A DNA stretch of 64,000 nucleotides from Pseudomonas sp. CC120222-01a (GCF_003097235.1 NZ_QEQQ01000019.1:1-64000), one strand, 5' to 3'; positions 34,697-45,466 are shown, numbered from the stretch's first letter. Notes: generated by a model not told the origin, from the sequence alone. A program made the numbers and translations.

Positions 34697-36883
34697 ATGC
34701 ACACAGATGACCTCTCCCTCCTGCTGAACTCCCTCAACGATGCCCAACGCCAGGCTGTCGCGGCCACGCTTGGGCGTCAGCTGGTGCTTGCTGGCGCCGG
34801 TTCCGGTAAAACCCGCGTGCTGGTGCACCGCATCGCCTGGCTGATCCAGGTCGAGCAGGCCTCGCCGCACTCGATCCTGTCGGTCACCTTCACCAACAAG
34901 GCTGCCGCCGAGATGCGCCAGCGGATCGAGCAGTTGCTGGGTATCAACCCGGCCGGCATGTGGGTGGGCACCTTCCACGGCCTGGCGCACCGCCTGCTGC
35001 GGGCGCACTGGCAGGAAGCACGCCTGGTGCAGAACTTCCAGATCCTCGACAGTGATGACCAGCAGCGGCTGATCAAGCGCGTCATGCGCGAACTCGGCCT
35101 GGACGAGCAGAAGTGGCCGGCGCGTCAGGCGCAGTGGTTCATCAACGGGCAAAAGGACGAGGGCCTGCGCCCGCAACATATCCAGGCCAGCGGTGACCTG
35201 TTCCTGCAGACCATGCGTGATGTCTACAGCGCCTATGAACAGGCCTGCGAGCGTGCCGGGGTCATCGACTTCTCCGAACTGCTGCTGCGCGCCCTCGACC
35301 TGTGGCGCGACCACCCTGGCCTGCTGGAACACTACCAGCGGCGCTTCCGCCACCTGCTGGTGGACGAATTCCAGGACACCAACGCCGTACAGTACGCCTG
35401 GTTGCGCCTGCTGGCCGGCAAGAACGGTGGCAGCCTGATGGCGGTGGGTGACGACGACCAGTCGATCTATGGCTGGCGCGGCGCCAAGATCGAGAACATT
35501 CACCAGTACACCGCCGACTTCCCTGACGCCGAGATGATCCGCCTGGAGCAGAACTACCGCTCCACCGGTGGCATCCTCAAGGCTGCGAACGCGCTGATCG
35601 CCAACAACAGCGGGCGCCTGGGCAAGGAACTGTGGACCGACATGGGCGAAGGCGAGCCGCTGACGCTGTACGCCGCCTACAACGAACACGATGAAGCGCG
35701 CTATGTGGTCGAGACCATCGAAAGCCTGATCAAGCAAGGCAACGCGCGCAGCGAGATCGCCATCCTGTATCGCTCCAACGCCCAGTCGCGGGTGCTGGAA
35801 GAAGCCCTGCTGCGCGAACGCATCCCGTACCGTATCTACGGTGGCCAGCGCTTCTTCGAACGCGCCGAAATCAAGAATGCCATGGCCTACCTGCGGCTGA
35901 TCGAAGGCCGCGGCAACGATGCGGCACTGGAACGGGTGATCAACGTGCCACCCCGTGGTATCGGCGAGAAGACCGTCGAAGCCATTCGCGAGCATGCCCG
36001 CCACAGCCAGCTGTCGATGTGGGAAGCCATGTGCCAGCTGCTGGCCGCCAAGGCGCTGAAAGGTCGCGCGGCCTCTGCCTTGGGCGCCTTCATCGAGTTG
36101 ATCGAGGGCCTGGCCAGCAAGGTCGCGGACATGCCGTTGCACACCATGACCCAAACCGCCATCGAGCAGTCCGGCCTGATCATCTATCACCAGGAAGAAA
36201 AGGGTGAAAAGGGCCAGGCACGGGTAGAGAACCTTGAGGAACTGGTCAGCGCCGCACGCAACTTCGAAACCAGCGAAGACGACGCCGACCTGTCGCCGCT
36301 GTCGGCCTTCCTTGGCCATGCCTCGCTGGAGGCTGGCGATGCCCAGGCGGACGAGCACGAAGACAGCATCCAGCTGATGACCTTGCACAGCGCAAAAGGC
36401 CTGGAATTCCCCTACGTGTTCCTGGTGGGCATGGAAGAAGGCCTGTTCCCGCACAAGATGAGCCTGGAAGAACCTGGCCGTCTGGAAGAAGAACGCCGCC
36501 TGGCCTACGTGGGCATTACCCGTGCCATGCGCCAGCTGATCATGACCTATGCCGAGACTCGCCGCCTTTATGGCAGCGAGACCTACAACAAGGTGTCTCG
36601 ATTCGTACGCGAGATTCCGAGTGGCCTGGTTCAGGAAGTACGCCTTTCCAACAGTGTCAGCCGACCGTTCGGCGGTTCGACGAGCACGAGCAGCAACCTG
36701 TTTGCCAATGCCAATATTCCACAGACCGCTTTCAACCTTGGCCAGCGCGTGCAACACGCCGTGTTTGGCGAAGGGGTGATCCTCAACTTCGAGGGCTCCG
36801 GTGCCCAGGCGCGGGTGCAGGTGAACTTTGCCGAAGGCAGCAAATGGCTCATGCTGGGGTACGCCAAGCTCGAGGCCATCTAA
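34697..36883 (+). CDS. uvrD: DNA helicase II UvrD
   Basis: Protein of 728 residues, a superfamily 1A helicase. Motifs in order: LNDAQRQAVAA (Q motif), GAGSGKT (Walker A, near 34-40), VTFTNKAAAEMRQR, LLVDEFQDTNAVQY (Walker B), GDDDQSIYGWRGA, LEQNYRSTGGIL, LMTLHSAKGLEFPYVFLVGMEEGLFPH and RRLAYVGITRAM. It unwinds DNA 3' to 5' in mismatch and nucleotide-excision repair. The C-terminal segment (QRVQHAVFGEGVILNFEG) is the Tudor-like tail of UvrD. A LexA-like box precedes it. Confidence 0.96.
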   Translation: MHTDDLSLLLNSLNDAQRQAVAATLGRQLVLAGAGSGKTRVLVHRIAWLIQVEQASPHSILSVTFTNKAAAEMRQRIEQLLGINPAGMWVGTFHGLAHRLLRAHWQEARLVQNFQILDSDDQQRLIKRVMRELGLDEQKWPARQAQWFINGQKDEGLRPQHIQASGDLFLQTMRDVYSAYEQACERAGVIDFSELLLRALDLWRDHPGLLEHYQRRFRHLLVDEFQDTNAVQYAWLRLLAGKNGGSLMAVGDDDQSIYGWRGAKIENIHQYTADFPDAEMIRLEQNYRSTGGILKAANALIANNSGRLGKELWTDMGEGEPLTLYAAYNEHDEARYVVETIESLIKQGNARSEIAILYRSNAQSRVLEEALLRERIPYRIYGGQRFFERAEIKNAMAYLRLIEGRGNDAALERVINVPPRGIGEKTVEAIREHARHSQLSMWEAMCQLLAAKALKGRAASALGAFIELIEGLASKVADMPLHTMTQTAIEQSGLIIYHQEEKGEKGQARVENLEELVSAARNFETSEDDADLSPLSAFLGHASLEAGDAQADEHEDSIQLMTLHSAKGLEFPYVFLVGMEEGLFPHKMSLEEPGRLEEERRLAYVGITRAMRQLIMTYAETRRLYGSETYNKVSRFVREIPSGLVQEVRLSNSVSRPFGGSTSTSSNLFANANIPQTAFNLGQRVQHAVFGEGVILNFEGSGAQARVQVNFAEGSKWLMLGYAKLEAI

Positions 36884-36994
36884 AAGCCTCGAAACATTCC
36901 AGGCAAAAGCTGGAAACATCTTGTCGCTGGTCATGTGCACAGGAACCTGTGCACCATGGCGCGCGTGCAATCCACAACAGGGGAAATCCCATTT

Positions 36995-37852
36995 ATGCAA
37001 CGTTTTCTTAGCATCGCACTGGCGCTCTGCGTCGGCCTGACGCTGAGCCTGGACGCCAACGCCAAGCGTTTCGGCGGCGGCAAGAGCTCGGGCGCCGCGC
37101 CTATCCACCAGACCCGCCAGGCTACGCCAACCACGCCTGCTGCCGCGCCGACCGCTCCTGGCCGCGCCCCGGCCGCCGCCAGCGGTGCTTCGCGCTGGCT
37201 GGGCCCACTGGCCGGCCTCGCCGCCGGTGGCCTGCTGGCGTCCATGTTCATGGGTGACGGCTTCCAGGGCATGCAGATCATGGACTTCCTGATCATGGGC
37301 CTGATCGCCTTCCTGGTGTTCCGCTTCATTGCCGCACGCCGTCGCCAGCAGCAGCCGCAAATGGCCGCTCCAGGCCACGCACCGTTCCAGCGTGAAGCCC
37401 ACGGCCAGCAGCCTGCCCAACCGTCGATCTTCGGTGGTTCGGCTGCCCCTGCCGCCGCAGCCGCTCCGGTGATCAACGCCCCGGCCTGGTTCAACGAGCA
37501 GAGCTTCCTGGCCGCAGCCCGCAGCCACTTCCAGTCGCTGCAGCAGCACTGGGATGCCAACGAAATGGACAAGATCGCCGAGTTCGTCACCCCGCAGATG
37601 CTCGAGTTCCTCAAGCGCGAGCGTGCCGACCTGGGTGATGGCTTCCAGTCCACCTACATCGATGACCTCGATGTGCAACTGGACGGTGTCGACGATCGCG
37701 CCGACCGCACCGACGCCACCCTGACCTTCCGTGGCGTGTCGAAGACCTCGCGCTTCGACCAGGGTGAGGCCTTCAGCGAAAGCTGGCACATGGTTCGCGC
37801 CCAGGGCGAGAACCAGCCTTGGCTGGTCGCCGGTATCCGTCAAAACGGTTAA
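36995..37852 (+). CDS. Tim44-like domain protein
   Basis: Protein of 285 residues from the ATG at 36995 with a GGGGAAA site. Residues 1-23 are a signal peptide or anchor (MQRFLSIALALCVGLTLSLDANA); KRFGGGKSSG follows, the hallmark of the bacterial Tim44-like group. A Pro/Ala-rich stretch, a hydrophobic segment (DFLIMGLIAFLVFRFIAA, about 108-128) and a C-terminal Tim44-like domain (from about 165, FLAAARSHFQSLQQHWDANEMDKIAEFVTP) complete it. It is membrane-associated; its bacterial function is not known. A terminator follows. Confidence 0.88.
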   Translation: MQRFLSIALALCVGLTLSLDANAKRFGGGKSSGAAPIHQTRQATPTTPAAAPTAPGRAPAAASGASRWLGPLAGLAAGGLLASMFMGDGFQGMQIMDFLIMGLIAFLVFRFIAARRRQQQPQMAAPGHAPFQREAHGQQPAQPSIFGGSAAPAAAAAPVINAPAWFNEQSFLAAARSHFQSLQQHWDANEMDKIAEFVTPQMLEFLKRERADLGDGFQSTYIDDLDVQLDGVDDRADRTDATLTFRGVSKTSRFDQGEAFSESWHMVRAQGENQPWLVAGIRQNG

Positions 37853-37869
37853 CCGTCGCACGTTGCACA

Positions 37870-37898
37870 AAAAACCCCGGGCCTGTCCCGGGGTTTTT
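37870..37898 (+). terminator. terminator after the Tim44-like gene
   Basis: A perfect 12-bp stem (AAAAACCCCGGG / CCCGGGGTTTTT) with loop CCTGT, 18 bp after the stop codon. The outer A/T pairs give a U-run on the + strand. Confidence 0.93.
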
Positions 37899-37966
37899 GC
37901 TTTTGCCAGAGCAGGCTACTAGGGTATAACGCGCAGCGTTGTCATCAAGGTCAGAGGATGTAAGCC

Positions 37967-38374
37967 GTGGAAGAAGTGATCGAACAACTCCGTGAAGCCA
38001 ATGAACCCGTGCCGGTGCCCTTGGAGCTTCCCGACGAGGACCAGCTGGTAGAGATCGAGGAAGAGCTGTTCATCAACATTCCGTTCGTGTTCAAAGAGTT
38101 TCTGCTGACCGTCAGCGATGTGGTGTACGGTTCGCTGGAGCCGGTAACCGTTACTGATCCCCAGTCGCACACCTACCTGCCCGATGTCGCGGCCAATGCC
38201 TGGGATGCCGGCGTGCCACGCGACCTGATTCCACTGTGCCAAGACGGCGACGACTACTACTGCGTCGAAGAAGACGGCACCGTGGTGCTGTGGGTTGCAG
38301 AAGAAGAAGCTACTGCCGAGGACAATTGGGAATCGGTGTGGCACTGGGCGCGAGACGTGTGGCTGGAAAGCTGA
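37967..38374 (+). CDS. SMI1/KNR4 family protein
   Basis: Protein of 135 residues, acidic. The motif IEEELFINIPFVFKEFLLTVSDVVYGSLEPVTVTDP and the later LIPLCQDGDDYYCVEEDGTVVLW match the SMI1/KNR4 (SUKH) fold. SUKH proteins are often immunity proteins against toxins, but many are single core genes without a partner. No toxin gene is beside it here, so an immunity role is unproven. Its ATG/GTG start at 37967 follows a GGATGTAAGCC leader. Confidence 0.8.
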   Translation: MEEVIEQLREANEPVPVPLELPDEDQLVEIEEELFINIPFVFKEFLLTVSDVVYGSLEPVTVTDPQSHTYLPDVAANAWDAGVPRDLIPLCQDGDDYYCVEEDGTVVLWVAEEEATAEDNWESVWHWARDVWLES

Positions 38375-38419
38375 CACACAGGAAAAACAATGGCTTAGTG
38401 CCATCAATGTAGTTAAAAT

Positions 38420-38442
38420 CGCCAGGCTTTCTGCGCCTGGCG
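38420..38442 (-). terminator. terminator after the cation antiporter gene
   Basis: CGCCAGGC pairs with GCCTGGCG across a 7-nt loop. On the minus strand it is followed by ATTTTAAC. It lies 62 bp beyond the antiporter stop codon. Confidence 0.7.
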
Positions 38443-38504
38443 ACATCGCTACCGCTCCATCCCCTCGGACGACGGTGAAATCTTGCGCAGAGGGCAATGC
38501 TCTC

Positions 38505-40265
38505 TCAGTGCGAATGATCGCGACTGTTCTCCAGCGTCTCCAGCAAGGCGATCTGCATCCGCGAATGCACGCGGATGAACCAGCGCCACAGCAACGCCAC
38601 CACCGCCGCCGCTACCACCGCGATCACCAGCAGCAGCTCGCTGGTCGGCAGGATGCTCGCCGACAACGCCGACAGCAGCAGGAAGATCACCAGCAGCGAC
38701 AGCAGCGGAATCACCTCGGCAACCACGCGACGCACGCGCTGGGTATGGCGCCCGGCCATTTCCGGTTTCACCCCCATCTCCGCCAGCAACATCGACAGTG
38801 CCTTGAGCTTGCGATAAGCGGCAATCAGGAACGGCAGCGACAACAGCAACGCCGCGCCCCAGATCAGCGCTTTCTGCTGGCTGACATCCGTCACCCACTC
38901 ATTGAGCCAATCGCCGATGCGCCCGGCGAAATAACCGCCGCTGAAGAAAATCGCGATCACCAGTGCCAGGTTGACGCCCACCTGCAGCAGGATGCGCCGG
39001 ATCATCGCCGCCAGCATGGCGCTCTCGCCCTGCGGCTGGATGTTGCGCAACCACTCCCCATAAAGCGACAGCACCCGCGCCAGCCGACGGGGTACGACGT
39101 TGCCAAGCTTCCGCGACAGAGGGTCGGCAGCGCGGATCAGGTATGGCGTGAGCAAGGTAGTAATGGCTGAGACCGCCACAGCCACCGGGTAGAGGAAGTC
39201 GCTGGTGACCTGCAATGTCATCCCCAGTGCGGCGATGATGAAGGAGAATTCGCCAATCTGCGAAAGCCCCATGCCAACCCGCAGCGAGGTACGCCCGTCG
39301 TTACCGGCGATGAATGCGCCCATACCGCACGACAACATCTTGCCCAGCACCACCGCCAGGGTGATGACCACGATTGGCCATGCGTAATCGACCAGCACCT
39401 GTGGGTCGATCATCAGGCCGATGGCGACGAAGAAGATCGCGCTGAACAGGTCGCGCACCGGCTCGATCAGGCGTTCGATCTTCAGCAACTGGCGCGACTC
39501 GGCCATGATCGCACCGATCAGGAAGGCCCCCAGCACCATGCTGTATTCCAGCTTGACCACCAACAGGCAGAAACCGAAGCACAGTCCCAGGACCGTAATC
39601 AGCAGCATCTCGTTGCTTTCGAATTTAGCCACGTAGGCCAGCAGCCGCGGCACCAGCAGGATGCCGATGACCAGCGCGACGATCATGAACAACGACAACT
39701 TGCCGACCGTCGAGAAAACCTCGCCGGAGCTGACCGTGCCACTGACGGCAATGCCGGACAGCAAGGCGATGATGCCGATACCAAGAATGTCCTCGACGAT
39801 CAGCACGCCAAAGATCAGCTGAGCGAAACGCTCGTTCTTCATCTTCAGGTCATTCAGCGCCTTGACGATGATGGTGGTCGAGGAAATCGCCAGGATCGCG
39901 CCGAGGAACAGCGAATCCATGGTGCTCCAGCCGAACCAGCGGCCGATCTCGAAGCCGATCCAGATCATCAGGATGATTTCCAGGAACGCCGCGATGAATG
40001 CCGTGGCGCCAACCTTGAACAGCTTGCGCAAGCTGAACTCCAGGCCCAGGCAGAACATCAGGAAAATGACCCCCAGCTCGGCCAGGGTCTTGATCGTGTC
40101 TTCATCGTGGATGAGGCCGAACGGTGGCGTATGCGGGCCGATGATGAAGCCGGCGACGATGTAGCCCAGTACCACGGGCTGCTTGAGGCGATGAAAGAGG
40201 ATCGTCACCACACCGGCGACCAGCATGATCACTGCCAGGTCCTGGATGAAGCTGATGGCATGCAT
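38505..40265 (-). CDS. CPA2 family monovalent cation:proton antiporter (KefB/YbaL-like)
   Basis: Protein of 586 residues from the ATG at 40265, with AAGGAGT 8 bp upstream. About 12-13 membrane helices include the CPA2 motifs HRLKQPVVLGYIVAGFIIGPHTPPFG, GVIFLMFCLGLEFSLRKL, SSTTIIVKALNDL and LIVEDILGIGIIALL (with the exchanger Asp). Unlike KefB/KefC there is no C-terminal TrkA-N domain; the tail is two to three further helices and a short charged end. It should exchange K+ or Na+ for H+ at the inner membrane. Confidence 0.87.
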   Translation of the reverse strand: MHAISFIQDLAVIMLVAGVVTILFHRLKQPVVLGYIVAGFIIGPHTPPFGLIHDEDTIKTLAELGVIFLMFCLGLEFSLRKLFKVGATAFIAAFLEIILMIWIGFEIGRWFGWSTMDSLFLGAILAISSTTIIVKALNDLKMKNERFAQLIFGVLIVEDILGIGIIALLSGIAVSGTVSSGEVFSTVGKLSLFMIVALVIGILLVPRLLAYVAKFESNEMLLITVLGLCFGFCLLVVKLEYSMVLGAFLIGAIMAESRQLLKIERLIEPVRDLFSAIFFVAIGLMIDPQVLVDYAWPIVVITLAVVLGKMLSCGMGAFIAGNDGRTSLRVGMGLSQIGEFSFIIAALGMTLQVTSDFLYPVAVAVSAITTLLTPYLIRAADPLSRKLGNVVPRRLARVLSLYGEWLRNIQPQGESAMLAAMIRRILLQVGVNLALVIAIFFSGGYFAGRIGDWLNEWVTDVSQQKALIWGAALLLSLPFLIAAYRKLKALSMLLAEMGVKPEMAGRHTQRVRRVVAEVIPLLSLLVIFLLLSALSASILPTSELLLVIAVVAAAVVALLWRWFIRVHSRMQIALLETLENSRDHSH

Positions 40266-40368
40266 GGCGCGATACTCCTTTTCGACTTTGCTGGATGCCC
40301 GGGCAGACCGCTCCTCTGCCAAGGCAAAGCTGAGCGAGCAGCAAGTACATACTGTATTGAATGCAGAA

Positions 40369-40460
40369 ACGCCCACGTTGCATGGGCGTACTCAGGTTAA
40401 CATCGCACCCCGCCGCAAAAAGCCGGTGCAATATGCAGAAACAGATCGGCTGATCAGCCG
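40369..40460. other. hairpin and palindrome in the antiporter/thioesterase divergent region
   Basis: The 282-bp gap between the divergent genes holds a 7-bp stem-loop ACGCCCA-CGTTGCA-TGGGCGT (40369-40389) and a perfect 14-bp palindrome CGGCTGATCAGCCG (40447-40460). Either may be regulatory; no known motif fits. Confidence 0.4.
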
Positions 40461-40547
40461 TCTCTGATGACGTAATTGGCGTGACGACGGAACGTCCGGC
40501 AACGTCCCGTAATGCAGGAAGGCAAACCTTCAAGAGGGGAAACAGAA

Positions 40548-41084
40548 GTGTCAGCAGATACCCGCCCCGATTCAGCGCAATCTCACCGTGAGCACACTAT
40601 GGAACCTGGAAACGCCGAGCTGAGCATGACCGTCCTGATGACACCGGACATGGCCAACTTTTCTGGCAACGTACACGGCGGCACCCTGCTCAAGTACCTC
40701 GACGAAGTGGCTTATGCCTGTGCCAGCCGCTATGCCGGTAGCTATGTGGTGACCTTGTCGGTCGACCAGGTGATCTTCCGCGAGCCGGTTCACGTCGGCG
40801 AGCTGGTAACGTTCCTTGCCTCGGTCAACTACACCGGCAACACCTCGATGGAAGTAGGTATCAAGGTGGTCACCGAGAACATCCGCGAGCGCTCGGTACG
40901 CCATTCCAACAGCTGCTTCTTCACCATGGTCGCAGTCGATGACAACCGCCGCCCGGTGCCGGTGCCGCCTCGCCAGCCGCAATCCAGCGAAGAGAAGCGC
41001 CGCTTCCTGCAGGGCCAGCAGCGCCGCCAGATCCGCCAGGAACTGGAAAAGCGCTACCAGGACCTTAAAACCGACGCGATCTAG
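40548..41084 (+). CDS. acyl-CoA thioesterase, hotdog fold
   Basis: Protein of 178 residues from a GTG at 40548 with AGGGG upstream; the ATG at 40599 ([10 protein letters not shown]) would give 161 residues and is the alternative. The hotdog core is [31 protein letters not shown], with the catalytic Asp/Asn region, and [31 protein letters not shown] charged helix-rich tail ([20 protein letters not shown]) follows. It belongs with the cytosolic acyl-CoA hydrolases. Its end overlaps the pdxY end by 4 bp (convergent). Confidence 0.85.
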   Translation: MSADTRPDSAQSHREHTMEPGNAELSMTVLMTPDMANFSGNVHGGTLLKYLDEVAYACASRYAGSYVVTLSVDQVIFREPVHVGELVTFLASVNYTGNTSMEVGIKVVTENIRERSVRHSNSCFFTMVAVDDNRRPVPVPPRQPQSSEEKRRFLQGQQRRQIRQELEKRYQDLKTDAI

Positions 41085-41953
41085 TAAGCCAGGCGCTGCG
41101 CTTCGAAGCGCACGCGCGGGTGGGCGATGCGATCCTGGGCCCGCACCAGCTGCAGTTCGTAGCTGGCGCAGGCCTGGGTTTCCAGCAGCACCTCATGCAC
41201 GGCCGCCGCCGTGAATTCAAAGGCCTGCAGCCAGCTGTCGCCCAGCAGCACCCGGGCCAGGAACATCCCTGACGTCAGGTCACCTACTCCAACCGGTTGC
41301 CGCGGGAAGGCCAACAGGGGGCGACGCAAGTGCCAGCTCTCTTCGCGGGTCACCAGCAACATCTCGAACATATCCTCAGCACGACCCGGATACGACAGGT
41401 GCTTGACCAGCACCACTTGCGGGCCGCGCTCGAGCAGGCTGCGCGCCATGCTGACGCAGTCCTCGAGCGATTGCGCACGGCGGCCGCAGAAGCTGTCCAG
41501 TTCCAGCTGATTAGGGCACAGGATATCCGCCTTGGTCGCGGCTTCATCGAGCAGGAATTCGCTGACCTCCTGCGGCACGATACAGCCCTTCTCCGCATGG
41601 CCCATGACCGGGTCACACAGATAGAGCGCTTTCGGGTTCACCGCCTTGATGCGTTCGACGCCAGCCAGAATCGCCCGGCCCTGCTCGGCGCTGCCCAGGT
41701 AGCCCGATAGCACGGCGTCGCAGTGGCCCAGTTCGCCAATGTTGGAAATACCTTCCACCAACGCAGGAATTTGCGCTGGAGCGAGCACTTCGCCCGCCCA
41801 CTGGCCATACTGAGTGTGATTGGAAAACTGTACGGTATTGAGGGGCCAGACGTTGACCCCGATACGCTGCATGGGAAACACCGCAGCGCTGTTGCCGGCG
41901 TGGCCGAACACCACGTGGGACTGTATGGCGAGCAGATGCGGGGTACGTTTCAT
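41081..41953 (-). CDS. pdxY: pyridoxal kinase PdxY
   Basis: Protein of 290 residues from the ATG at 41953 ([20 protein letters not shown]), the standard PdxY start and length. Ribokinase-like fold: [14 protein letters not shown] substrate motif, LCDPVMGH, and the ATP/anion motif [18 protein letters not shown] with the catalytic Asp. It phosphorylates pyridoxal in the B6 salvage pathway. It is a single gene, convergent with the thioesterase gene. Confidence 0.95.
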   Translation of the reverse strand: MKRTPHLLAIQSHVVFGHAGNSAAVFPMQRIGVNVWPLNTVQFSNHTQYGQWAGEVLAPAQIPALVEGISNIGELGHCDAVLSGYLGSAEQGRAILAGVERIKAVNPKALYLCDPVMGHAEKGCIVPQEVSEFLLDEAATKADILCPNQLELDSFCGRRAQSLEDCVSMARSLLERGPQVVLVKHLSYPGRAEDMFEMLLVTREESWHLRRPLLAFPRQPVGVGDLTSGMFLARVLLGDSWLQAFEFTAAAVHEVLLETQACASYELQLVRAQDRIAHPRVRFEAQRLAY

Positions 41954-42073
41954 GCGGGAAGATTCCAAAGCTGTTTCAAGGATTGTGCAGCGCGCAGTAT
42001 GGACTCGATTGCCACCTGTACGACAGGCCAGGGACGCAGTTAAGCTGGTTCGACCTGTTTGGAGCATACGTAA

Positions 42074-42466
42074 ATGTTGACCCTGGAGAATCTCTTCGTC
42101 CTGATGTTGTTGGCCACGGCAGGCGCTTGGTTATGGCACAACCATGGGCTGCGCGAGAAGGCCCTGGAGCGGGTCAAACAGCATTGCGCAAAGCTCGACC
42201 TGGAGCTGCTGGATGACGCCGTTGCGCTCAAGCGCATCGCGTTCATCCGCGATGCCAATGGCAAGAAGCGCCTGGCCCGGGTCTATGCCTTCGAGTTCAC
42301 CGTGACCGGCGAACAACGCCACCCTGGTACCGCGACCCAGTTCGGCGCCCACAGTGTGCAGATCGAACTGGCACCCTACCCGTTCGAGATCAAGACGCCG
42401 CCACGGGCTGACAATGTGATCGAGATGCAGCAGTGGCGCCAGGAGCACAACCGCTGGCGCAACTGA
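42074..42466 (+). CDS. DUF3301 membrane-anchored protein
   Basis: Protein of 130 residues. One N-terminal helix ([19 protein letters not shown]) and a soluble part with [45 protein letters not shown], the DUF3301 pattern. The function is unknown. It is short of partners: pdxY is divergent and a REP pair follows. Confidence 0.82.
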   Translation: MLTLENLFVLMLLATAGAWLWHNHGLREKALERVKQHCAKLDLELLDDAVALKRIAFIRDANGKKRLARVYAFEFTVTGEQRHPGTATQFGAHSVQIELAPYPFEIKTPPRADNVIEMQQWRQEHNRWRN

Positions 42467-42485
42467 AGTTGGGGCCGCCTTGCGG

Positions 42486-42555
42486 CCCTTCGCGGGCACG
42501 CCCGCTCCCACATGAGCAGTGCAATACCTGTGGGAGCGGGCATGCCCGCGAAGGG
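42486..42555. repeat. inverted pair of REP elements
   Basis: REP copies at 42486-42512 and 42527-42555 in opposite orientation, between the convergent DUF3301 and CobW-family genes. A short extra hairpin GGGCCGC...GCGGCCC begins at 42473. Confidence 0.85.
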
Positions 42556-42576
42556 CTGCAAAGCAGCCCAAATCAG

Positions 42577-43548
42577 TTATCCGATCAGGCAACGGGTGAG
42601 CGCATGCGCCAACACTGATTGAGATTGCACTTGATCAAATATCAGCTCGATACGCGAGTCCTTGCGCCATTCGCTTGGCTGCCACTGCGGCAAGTCACCT
42701 TCCAGCCCATTGAATGACTGCCATCCATCGACACTGTGGATAACTCCCTTGGCGCGCCGCCATGGCCAGGCCGCGAGAAACGCCTGCAAGCGCTGTGGAT
42801 CAAATCGCTGACTGGGGTGCCAGCGCCAGCCGATGCTCCAACCCCCCTCTCCCTCCTGGGCAGAACAAATTGGCAAAGCAGGATCTATCCACAGGGCTGA
42901 AGAGGCTGTGGACAGACTTGCTTCAGGCAAATTATTCACAGAATTGTCACTAAACTGACTTGTGGATGAAACGGGCAGCATTTTGAGTTCGACCAAGCCC
43001 TGCCAGGTCCAAATCTTGTGGATATTTAAAAATTCTTTATTTATCAACAGCTTAAAATCTTCATCCACAGCGTCTGTCTTGTTCAGTACAACCAGCGCTG
43101 CTGCCTGCAAGGCCTGTTGCTGAGCCTCTGGTAGCGGCTCACCTCGGGCCAGTGCATGAGCATCCAGCACCATCACCAACGGCTGCACCGCCAGCACTCC
43201 TACCCAGGGTGCCTGCTGCAACTGATCAAGCAATTGCACAGGATGACCAAGCCCGGAAGGCTCGATGAACAACCGGTCGGGCCGTGCCTTGCGCAGTAGG
43301 CGACCGAGCCCGACCTGGAACGGTGTGCCGTTCACGCAGCACAGGCAGCCACCGGCCACTTCGCCGATGGCAATACCGTCCTCGTCACGGCTGAGCAAGG
43401 CCGCATCGAGCCCGACCTGGCCAAACTCGTTGACCAGCACGGTCCAGCGTTCGTTTGCCGGGCGCTGGGCCATCAACTGGCGGATCAGGCTGGTCTTGCC
43501 GGCCCCCAAGGGGCCGGCAATGACGTGGGTGGGGATGTTCTGCAGCAT
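42577..43548 (-). CDS. COG0523 (CobW/YjiA-like) GTPase
   Basis: Protein of 323 residues. GTPase motifs: Walker A GPLGAGKTSLIRQL, the metal-site motif GGCLCC (CxCC), IEPSGLGHP and NKTD. The GTPase domain covers about 1-185; a C-terminal CobW domain follows. The linker between them (about 160-225) is unusually AT-rich and Ser-rich in DNA and protein. It is the third gene of zigA-DUF1826-cobW behind a Zur-type box, so a metallochaperone role in zinc limitation is likely. Its coding DNA holds many DnaA-box-like 9-mers. Confidence 0.88.
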   Translation of the reverse strand: MLQNIPTHVIAGPLGAGKTSLIRQLMAQRPANERWTVLVNEFGQVGLDAALLSRDEDGIAIGEVAGGCLCCVNGTPFQVGLGRLLRKARPDRLFIEPSGLGHPVQLLDQLQQAPWVGVLAVQPLVMVLDAHALARGEPLPEAQQQALQAAALVVLNKTDAVDEDFKLLINKEFLNIHKIWTWQGLVELKMLPVSSTSQFSDNSVNNLPEASLSTASSALWIDPALPICSAQEGEGGWSIGWRWHPSQRFDPQRLQAFLAAWPWRRAKGVIHSVDGWQSFNGLEGDLPQWQPSEWRKDSRIELIFDQVQSQSVLAHALTRCLIG

Positions 43549-43587
43549 GCCAGGGCTTCTATGGGGAATTCACCCCACTATGCCCCG

Positions 43588-44210
43588 TCACGCCAGCCAG
43601 TCAAGGCTGAGCAACAGCCGCCGCTGCTCACTGGCGGGCGAGCGGTGGATAAGTCCCGCGCCTTCATTGCCCAACCATTTTTCCCCTTTGAGGACAGCCA
43701 CCTCGCCCGCCTGCAAGGTGCGAATGTTATCCACAGGTGCCGGCGACAAGTGCAGGCCAATCCGCTCTACTGCGCCTTCTTCCAGCCATTCGCTACCAGG
43801 GCCGACATAGGTGGTCAGCAAGCGCAAGGGCACGTTATCCACATGGAAGCGCGGGCACATTGCACCTTGCAGCACTCGCAGCCTCAGCCCTACCCGCCGT
43901 GCACCGAGCAGGCAGGTGTAGGCTGATACCAGCCACTTCACGTCGGCAACAAACCCCTCGTAACCATGCAAGTCGGCAGCCTCCTGCAACAAGCCAGGCA
44001 ATAACGGCGGCTCGTGCTCGTTCACATCGAGCACACGCTGGTCAGCCAGGGACTGGCCGAGGCTGACCGCCAAGGCGGCAAAGTCTTCCACCTGCGCGGG
44101 CAAGCGGCGCTGCCAGACAGCCAGGTTCACGCCATCCTGGAAGATCTCGGTAAGCACCTTTGGCGCTTCACCAAAGGCCTGGCGAATATCCACAGGGCGC
44201 AATGCCGGGT

Positions 44211-44214
<4 letters not shown>
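43588..44214 (-). CDS. DUF1826 protein
   Basis: Protein of 208 residues. DUF1826 features are present: [42 protein letters not shown], with conserved Cys, His and Asp that could bind a metal. In pseudomonads DUF1826 genes travel with COG0523 GTPase genes in Zur-controlled clusters, as here: its ATG overlaps the zigA stop codon by 4 bp. Its biochemical role is unknown; zinc handling is inferred from context. Confidence 0.85.
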
Positions 44215-45419
<1,205 letters not shown>

Positions 45420-45466
45420 GGTGAAACCTCTTCAGGCGGACGCACTCGAAACGATGCATTGCATAA

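Noticed and set aside
34607-37870. A 1087-codon open frame on the minus strand, opposite uvrD and the Tim44-like gene
   Set aside because: It lies wholly antisense to two well-supported genes, has no family motifs, and long antisense open frames are common in GC-rich Pseudomonas DNA.
42577-43548. Cobalamin biosynthesis gene cobW
   Set aside because: No other cobalamin gene is near; the Zur-type box and DUF1826 place it with zinc-related COG0523 GTPases.
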